Of a DNA stretch of 64,000 nt, positions 58,632 to 64,000 are shown piece after piece. How positions within the stretch are numbered: the stretch's first letter is position 1; every line of letters starts with the position of its first letter. The DNA is from Halarcobacter ebronensis (GTDB taxonomy: Bacteria; Campylobacterota; Campylobacteria; Campylobacterales; Arcobacteraceae). Position numbers and translations under genes: made by a program. The DNA lies in NCBI RefSeq assembly GCF_013201825.1, contig NZ_CP053836.1, forward strand, positions 2,542,001 to 2,606,000. Reading direction: 5' to 3'. The notes beneath the pieces are model-generated. The model did not search any database and was not told the origin of the DNA. It saw only the letters and a list, made by a program, of their open reading frames with translations.

Positions 58632-60133
58632 GTCAATTTATTCACATATTACCTGTAATAACAGTACTTATAGCAGCTGTTGCTTTGATGTTTATGAGTA
58701 TGTATACAGACAAATTTTCTGTTAAAACTTATATTGGTGTTTCATCTATAGTATTAGTTGCTGCACTAATATTTGTTTTTATTCCTTTTGGTGAGTCTTT
58801 TTCAATAAAACCATACAACTCAGTTTTTAATAATGTTTTAATATTTGATACTTTTTCAAACTTCTTTTATGTTTTACTAATTGGTGGAACACTATTAACT
58901 CTTTTAATTGGTGAACACTATTTTCAACATAGAGATTACTTTAAAGGTGAATTTTTCTCAATCTTATTATTTGCACTATTTGGTATGATGATTTTAGCAA
59001 ATGCAAATGAGCTAATAACTGCTTATATTGCACTTGAAATTGCATCTTTTTCTGTATATATTATGGTTGGTTATAACTCTGAGGATTCAAGAAGAGTTGA
59101 AGCTATCTTTAAATATTTAGTTTTAGGTTCATTTATTGGAGCATTCTATCTACTTGGTGTTGTTTTAGTTTATGGAGCTACTCAAACTACAAATTTAACA
59201 GAGATTTCTAACTTTATCTCAACAACAAATTTAAGTGATGCACCACTTTTATATATAGGATTAACACTAATTTTATTTACTTTCCTATTTAAAATATCTG
59301 CTTTCCCATTCCAACAATGGGTACTAGATGTTTATAGGGGAGCACCTATGATAATTACTGCATTTATGGCATCTACTTTTAAAATTGCAATCTTCTCTTT
59401 CTTCTTAAGAGCAATGCTACAAGATCTACAAGCAATTGTAAATTTCTGGGATTCTATAATTTATGTTGTAATTGTCTTAACTCTAGTATTTGGAACATGG
59501 TTAGCAGTCTCTCAAAAACTTGTTAAAAGAATGCTTGCAGCTTCATCAATAGTTCATACAGGATACTTACTATTAGGATTTATTGCGATTGGACAAAATA
59601 TGGATGCAGCATACTCTGTAGTATTTTATCTTATAGCATATCTTTTATCAGCTCTTGGTTCTTTTGGACTTGTTTCACATATAATCTCTGAAACAAAAGT
59701 AAGAGTAACCTATGATGATTTTAAAGGTTTAGCTCACGAAAGACCATTTTTAGCTGCAATGATGACGGTATTTATGTTCTCTCTTGCTGGTATCCCTTCA
59801 ACAATTGGATTTATGGGTAAATTCTATGTATTTACTGAAGCTATACATGCAGGATATATTGCCTTAGCAATCTTAGCAATTATTGCTACTTTTGTATCTG
59901 TTTACTACTATTTTAAACTTATAGCTATGATGTATTTCTATCCAACAAAAGGAGAATGTGTATCAAATGACTTTAATGATAAAAGAGTTTCTACTTATGC
60001 GATTGCTTTTTTAGCAATTATTACAGTTGTTGGTGGTATTGGTAGTGCAATTGTATTCTTTATACCTGTACTAAATATTGATACTTTAATAAACTTAACT
60101 CAGGTTTCAATTCAGTCACTATTTATAAAATAG
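58628..60133 (+). CDS. nuoN: NADH-quinone oxidoreductase subunit N
   Basis: Antiporter-like subunit closest to the peripheral arm, 501 residues and about 14 helices. Motifs: [23 protein letters not shown] (pump Glu), [53 protein letters not shown]. Last gene of the nuo operon. A 38-bp near-palindrome follows 17 bases after the stop. Confidence 0.97.
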   Translation: MSQFIHILPVITVLIAAVALMFMSMYTDKFSVKTYIGVSSIVLVAALIFVFIPFGESFSIKPYNSVFNNVLIFDTFSNFFYVLLIGGTLLTLLIGEHYFQHRDYFKGEFFSILLFALFGMMILANANELITAYIALEIASFSVYIMVGYNSEDSRRVEAIFKYLVLGSFIGAFYLLGVVLVYGATQTTNLTEISNFISTTNLSDAPLLYIGLTLILFTFLFKISAFPFQQWVLDVYRGAPMIITAFMASTFKIAIFSFFLRAMLQDLQAIVNFWDSIIYVVIVLTLVFGTWLAVSQKLVKRMLAASSIVHTGYLLLGFIAIGQNMDAAYSVVFYLIAYLLSALGSFGLVSHIISETKVRVTYDDFKGLAHERPFLAAMMTVFMFSLAGIPSTIGFMGKFYVFTEAIHAGYIALAILAIIATFVSVYYYFKLIAMMYFYPTKGECVSNDFNDKRVSTYAIAFLAIITVVGGIGSAIVFFIPVLNIDTLINLTQVSIQSLFIK

Positions 60134-60150
60134 TGATGTGTTAATATGTA

Positions 60151-60188
60151 ACATATATGCATAATTTTTAAAAATTGTGCATATATGT
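60151..60188. repeat. 38-bp near-perfect palindrome after nuoN
   Basis: The arms at 60151-60169 and 60170-60188 are inverted copies with no spacer, matching at 18 of 19 positions (TGCATA-rich ends, T5/A5 centre). A T run does not follow on either strand. Possible functions: transcript end structure for nuo, or a binding site upstream of frd (its right end is about 80 bases before the frd -10 box). Confidence 0.55.
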
Positions 60189-60233
60189 ATGGTTTAGCCA
60201 AATTCCCTTAAATGGGCTTTCCATTTTTTAGAA

Positions 60234-60274
60234 TGTACATTGTGTACAAAAATTGTACATAACTTTGATATAAT
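60234..60274 (+). promoter_or_regulatory. frdCAB promoter with three TGTACA repeats
   Basis: Extended -10 box TGATATAAT with TATAAT at 60269-60274. Three self-complementary TGTACA hexamers lie at 60234-60239, 60243-60248 and 60254-60259 (start spacings 9 and 11), covering the -15 to -45 region. A repressor or activator that binds TGTACA is inferred. The leader between -10 and frdC is about 80 bases. Confidence 0.6.
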
Positions 60275-60354
60275 TGGATAAGCCTATATAAGGGGATTTA
60301 AGCTATGATTACGTTTAGAATAAATTAAATAAATTTATAATGAAAGGATGTCAA

Positions 60355-61149
60355 ATGAGTGACCTAATAGAAGGTTATTTAGGTAAGACTGTAGAGAGAA
60401 AAAAGAGTAGAGTTCCAGCAAAACTTGATTATATTCAAAGTGCAACTGGATTATTTCTAGGTCTTTTTATGTGGGGACATATGTTATTTGTTTCATCAAT
60501 TTTAGTTAGCAAAGATTTTATGTATACAATTACAAAATTCTTTGAAGCAAGCTTTATTTTTGATGGTGGAGAGCCAATTATTGTTTCTGCAATTGTACTA
60601 TTTGTATTTATTGTATTTATAGTTCACGCAGCAATGGGAATGAGAAAACTTCCTTCTAATTTTAAACAATACCAAGTAATTAAAGCACATGCGGATAGTA
60701 TGGGGCATGAAGATACAAAACTTTGGTTTATTCAAGCCTTTACAGGTTTTGCAATGTTTTTCTTAGGTTCTGTTCACCTATATATTATGATGACAAATGC
60801 AGATACAATTGGACCTTATGGTAGTGCAGATAGAGTTTGGTCAGCATGGATGTGGCCTCTTTATATCCTTTTATTATTAGCTGTTGAATTCCATGGAACA
60901 ATTGGTCTATATAGACTTGCAGTAAAATGGGGATGGTTTGACGGAAGTGATCCAAAAGCAACAAGAAAAAAATTAAAAATGTATAAAAAAGCATTAACTT
61001 GGTTTTTCCTAATTCTTGGATTTGCTACACTTGCAGCTTATATGAAAATTGGTTATGAACATAAACAAGCTGGCAAAGTTGGTGAAAGATATACTCCAAC
61101 AGCACAAATTATGATGGATTATAATATTAATAGTGGGAGAGTTGCATAA
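60355..61149 (+). CDS. frdC: Fumarate reductase cytochrome b subunit
   Basis: Di-heme membrane anchor that oxidises menaquinol, 264 residues with five membrane helices. The preferred ATG is 60355 ([17 protein letters not shown]), with AAAGG eight bases upstream; an ATG at 60340 overlaps that site. His42, His91, His141 and His180 stand at the spacing of the Wolinella heme ligands (44, 93, 143, 182). Glu64 and Glu178 match Wolinella Glu66 and Glu180, which serve quinol oxidation and the proton path. The stop shares a base with the frdA start. Confidence 0.96.
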   Translation: MSDLIEGYLGKTVERKKSRVPAKLDYIQSATGLFLGLFMWGHMLFVSSILVSKDFMYTITKFFEASFIFDGGEPIIVSAIVLFVFIVFIVHAAMGMRKLPSNFKQYQVIKAHADSMGHEDTKLWFIQAFTGFAMFFLGSVHLYIMMTNADTIGPYGSADRVWSAWMWPLYILLLLAVEFHGTIGLYRLAVKWGWFDGSDPKATRKKLKMYKKALTWFFLILGFATLAAYMKIGYEHKQAGKVGERYTPTAQIMMDYNINSGRVA

Positions 61150-63134
61150 TGAAGATTAATTACTGTGATGCATTAGTTATTGGTGGAGGATTAGCAGGAC
61201 TTAGAGCTGCTGTTGCTACACAAAAAAAAGGTCTTAGTACAATCGTTTTATCACTTGTTCCTGTTAAAAGATCACACAGTGCTGCTGCACAAGGTGGGAT
61301 GCAAGCCTCTTTAGGTAACGCTAAAATGAGTGATGGTGATAATGAAGATTTACACTTTGCAGATACTGTAAAAGGTTCAGACTGGGGATGTGACCAAGAG
61401 GTTGCAAGAATGTTCGTTACAACTGCTCCAAAAGCTATTAGAGAGTTAGCATCTTGGGGTGTGCCTTGGTCTAGGGTAAAAGCTGGAACACATGAAGCAG
61501 TTATCAATGCTAAAAAAACAACTATTACTGAAGATGAAGATAGACATGGTCTAATCACTTCAAGAGATTTTGGTGGAACAAAAAAATGGAGAACATGTTA
61601 TACAGCTGATGCAACTGGGCATACAATGCTATTTGGTGTTGCAAATGAAGCTTTAAAACATGATGTTGATATTAGAGATAGAAAAGAAGCAATCTCTATT
61701 ATACATGAGAATGGAAGATGCTTTGGTGCAGTTGTAAGAGATCTTATCACTGGTGAACTTGAAGCTTATGTTGCAAAAGGAACTTGTATAGCTACAGGTG
61801 GATATGGAAGAATCTTTAAACAAACAACAAACGCAGTTATCTGTGAAGGTATTGGAGCTGCAATTGCTCTTGAAACTGGAGTTGCAACACTATCAAATAT
61901 GGAAGCTGTACAATTTCACCCAACACCAATCGTACCATCAGGAATTCTATTAACTGAAGGTTGTAGAGGTGACGGTGGAGTATTAAGAGATGTTGATGGA
62001 CATAGATTTATGCCAGATTATGAGCCAGAGAAAAAAGAATTAGCTTCTAGAGACGTTGTTTCAAGAAGAATGATTGAACATATTAGAAATGGAAAAGGTG
62101 TTCCTTCACCTTATGGTTTCCACGTATGGTTAGATATCTCTATTTTAGGTAGAGAACATATTGAAAGAAACTTAAGAGATGTTCAAGAGATTTGTCAAAT
62201 TTTCAACGGTATAGATCCAGCAGATGAGGGTCCAAAAGGTTGGGCTCCAGTTCTTCCAATGCAACACTACTCTATGGGTGGTATTAGAACGAAACCAACT
62301 GGTGAATCTACAAGACTATCTGGTCTATTTGCTTGTGGTGAAGCTGCTTGTTGGGATATGCATGGATTTAACAGACTTGGAGGAAACTCAGTTTCTGAAA
62401 CTGTTGTTGCTGGTATGATTATTGGTAACTACTTTGCAGACTACTGTTTAGCAAATGATGTTACTATTCCTACATCAACTATTCAAAGATTTGTTGATGA
62501 ACAAGATCAGTACCTAAACGAGATTTTAGCTTACAATGGGAAAGAAGATATTTTCAAAATCAAAAATAGAATGAAAGCTCTAATGGATGAAAAAGTTGGT
62601 ATTTTTAGAACTGGTGGTCCATTAGCTGAAGCAGTTGAAGAGTTAAAAGAGTTACTACAAAAAACAAAACATATCACTGTAAAATCTAAAGAGAGAGCTG
62701 GTAACCCAGAACTTGAAGAGGCTTATAGAGTTCCAAAAATGTTAAAAATTGCACTTTGTGTAGCTAAAGGAGCAAGGGACAGAACTGAAAGTAGAGGGGC
62801 ACACTATAGAGAAGATTTCTTAAAAAGAGATGATGCTAACTGGATGAAAAGAACCCTTTGTACTTGGCCAAATAAAGATGATATTGAACCAACATTAGAA
62901 TATGCTGATTTAGATATTATGAAAATGGAGATGCCACCAGCATTTAGAGGATATGGGGCAAAAGGTATGATTATCGAAAATGAACTATCTGCAACTAGAC
63001 AAAATGAAGTTGATTCTATTAGAGAAAAAATGGAAGCTGAAGGTAAAGATAGATTTGAGATTCAAGAGGCACTTATGCATTTTGATTTGCCTATGAATTA
63101 TAAAGAGAAAAATGAAAGAGCAGGAGATAAGTAA
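61149..63134 (+). CDS. frdA: Fumarate reductase flavoprotein subunit
   Basis: 661 residues; reduces fumarate to succinate at the inner face of the membrane. The FAD dinucleotide fold is [12 protein letters not shown] (10-21), covalent FAD attaches at His43 ([10 protein letters not shown]), and substrate-site regions include [26 protein letters not shown], the catalytic arginine region RDVVSRRM, and [14 protein letters not shown]. The C-terminal REDFLKRDD segment is normal. Translational coupling on both sides (TAATG). Confidence 0.97.
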   Translation: MKINYCDALVIGGGLAGLRAAVATQKKGLSTIVLSLVPVKRSHSAAAQGGMQASLGNAKMSDGDNEDLHFADTVKGSDWGCDQEVARMFVTTAPKAIRELASWGVPWSRVKAGTHEAVINAKKTTITEDEDRHGLITSRDFGGTKKWRTCYTADATGHTMLFGVANEALKHDVDIRDRKEAISIIHENGRCFGAVVRDLITGELEAYVAKGTCIATGGYGRIFKQTTNAVICEGIGAAIALETGVATLSNMEAVQFHPTPIVPSGILLTEGCRGDGGVLRDVDGHRFMPDYEPEKKELASRDVVSRRMIEHIRNGKGVPSPYGFHVWLDISILGREHIERNLRDVQEICQIFNGIDPADEGPKGWAPVLPMQHYSMGGIRTKPTGESTRLSGLFACGEAACWDMHGFNRLGGNSVSETVVAGMIIGNYFADYCLANDVTIPTSTIQRFVDEQDQYLNEILAYNGKEDIFKIKNRMKALMDEKVGIFRTGGPLAEAVEELKELLQKTKHITVKSKERAGNPELEEAYRVPKMLKIALCVAKGARDRTESRGAHYREDFLKRDDANWMKRTLCTWPNKDDIEPTLEYADLDIMKMEMPPAFRGYGAKGMIIENELSATRQNEVDSIREKMEAEGKDRFEIQEALMHFDLPMNYKEKNERAGDK

Positions 63135-63865
63135 TGAGTACACAAAAAGGTAGAGAAATTACAATTAGAGTACTTAAATTTAATCCAAGAAGTAAGGTGT
63201 CAAAACCTCACTATGTAGAGTACAAATTAGAAGAGACTCCAGGTATGACTCTTTTTATTGCATTAACATACATTAGAGAAAATCTAGATGCAGATTTATC
63301 TTTTGACTTCGTTTGTAGAGCGGGTATTTGTGGTAGCTGTGGAATGGTTGTAAATGGGAAACCTACACTTGCTTGTAGAACACTTATAGCAAACTACCCA
63401 GATGGAGTTTTAACACTACTTCCAATGCCAGCATTTGAACTAATCAAAGATTTATCAGTAAATACTGGTAAATGGATGGATGGAATGAGTAAAAGAGTTG
63501 AGTCTTGGATTATTTCTGATCATCAAGTTGATATCTCAAAACTTGAAGATAGAATTGACCCAGATGTAGCAAATGATACATTTGAACTTGATAGATGTAT
63601 TGAGTGTGGTATCTGTGTTGCTTCTTGTGGTACTATGCTTATGAGACCAAACTTTGTTGGTCCTGTTGGATTAAATAGAGTTGCAAGATTTGAAATTGAC
63701 CCACATGATAAAAGAACAGCGGATGATTTCTATGAATTAATTGGTGATGATGATGGAATTTTTGGTTGTATGTCACTTATGGCTTGTGAAGACCATTGTC
63801 CAAAACATTTACCACTACAAAATAAGATTGCTTACTTAAGAAGAAAACTAGTAGCACTTAGATAG
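63134..63865 (+). CDS. frdB: Fumarate reductase iron-sulfur subunit
   Basis: 243 residues that link flavin and heme. [2Fe-2S] ligands are in [10 protein letters not shown] with a later CRT, the [4Fe-4S] in [12 protein letters not shown], and the [3Fe-4S] in the [13 protein letters not shown] region. Length and motifs match Wolinella and Campylobacter FrdB. Last gene of frdCAB. The order C-A-B is that of the Campylobacterota enzyme. Confidence 0.97.
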   Translation: MSTQKGREITIRVLKFNPRSKVSKPHYVEYKLEETPGMTLFIALTYIRENLDADLSFDFVCRAGICGSCGMVVNGKPTLACRTLIANYPDGVLTLLPMPAFELIKDLSVNTGKWMDGMSKRVESWIISDHQVDISKLEDRIDPDVANDTFELDRCIECGICVASCGTMLMRPNFVGPVGLNRVARFEIDPHDKRTADDFYELIGDDDGIFGCMSLMACEDHCPKHLPLQNKIAYLRRKLVALR

Positions 63866-63866
63866 A

Positions 63867-63890
63867 TATAAGAGGGTTTTCCCTCTTATA
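63867..63890 (+). other. Hairpin just after frdB
   Basis: TATAAGAGGG / CCCTCTTATA is a perfect 10-bp stem with a TTTT loop, beginning one base after the frdB stop. AAACC follows, so it is not a terminator by itself; it may protect the message 3' end. Confidence 0.5.
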
Positions 63891-63901
63891 AAACCAAATA
63901 A

Positions 63902-63937
63902 AAAAAGTCAATTACTTGTTGAAGTAATTGACTTTTT
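63902..63937. terminator. Terminator after frdCAB
   Basis: AAAAAGTCAATTACTT (63902-63917) and AAGTAATTGACTTTTT (63922-63937) are perfect inverted repeats with a GTTG loop, with an A run on the left and a T run on the right, so it works in both directions. Confidence 0.85.
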
Positions 63938-64000
63938 CTATTTTAGAGAAAAAAAAATTAGTTTTAAAACTTTACTTTACTTTAACATTTTTACATTTTA

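Noticed and set aside
63938-64000. End of a further gene on the minus strand
   Set aside because: All three minus frames contain stops in the short visible stretch, so no coding region can be supported.

Overview
The window is chromosomal DNA from a low-GC member of the Campylobacterota, most likely Arcobacter or a close relative. The reasons are an AT-rich genome with short spacers, a futalosine-type menaquinone gene (mqnA), a Wolinella/Campylobacter-type frdCAB, a very compact MurD-MraY-FtsW-MurG cell-wall set, and rpoB and rpoC kept as separate overlapping genes (fused in Helicobacter). No IS element, prophage, CRISPR array or clear genomic island is visible. Almost everything is core metabolism and information processing, so the interest lies in gene arrangement, odd subunit architectures, RNA structures and one broken gene.

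Layout: 1-14,471 (minus strand) is the translation/transcription cluster tRNA-Phe-Thr-Tyr-Gly, tuf, rpmG, tRNA-Trp, secE, nusG, rplK, rplA, rplJ, rplL, rpoB, rpoC, with a partial membrane-protein gene after it. Several junctions carry long perfect RNA hairpins. 14,508-20,992 holds murD and mraY (minus) diverging from gpmI, a lone ABC ATPase and a class A PBP. 21,064-25,340 (minus) holds glnA and a separate operon moaD-moaE-REC/REC/GGDEF-PHP phosphatase. 25,411-30,974 holds mqnA-uppP (plus), converging on murG and ftsW (minus), and ftsI (plus) diverging from ftsW across only 28 bp. ppiB and a small acidic protein gene follow.

31,885-37,624 is a complete rRNA operon on the minus strand: promoter, 16S, tRNA-Ile, tRNA-Ala, 23S, 5S, terminator, with recognisable processing stalks around 16S and 23S. 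Upstream of it on the same strand lie a prepilin-like protein, a membrane glycosyltransferase-like protein and pabA/trpG. A frameshifted NMT1/SBP/GGDEF gene (40,175-42,453), a UbiD-family decarboxylase and a PatB/MalY lyase come next.

45,649-60,133 (plus) is a full complex I operon nuoA-B-CD-E-F-[gltA]-G-H-I-J-K-L-M-N. It contains a citrate synthase gene, a NuoC-NuoD fusion, a short NuoG without most of the molybdopterin-like domain and an enlarged NuoH. 60,355-63,865 is frdCAB behind an operator-like promoter, ending in two hairpins. The last 63 bases show no gene I can support.

Together the region encodes RNA polymerase and ribosome parts, peptidoglycan precursor synthesis and septal machinery, and an electron-transport block: NADH made downstream of citrate synthase feeds complex I, menaquinone is made partly by MqnA and probably the UbiD-like decarboxylase, and fumarate serves as terminal acceptor through FrdCAB. 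I did not find a clearly new defence or mobile system; the best leads are the composite Nuo complex with embedded gltA, the operator-like repeats at the nuo and frd promoters, and the hairpins of the ribosomal operon.
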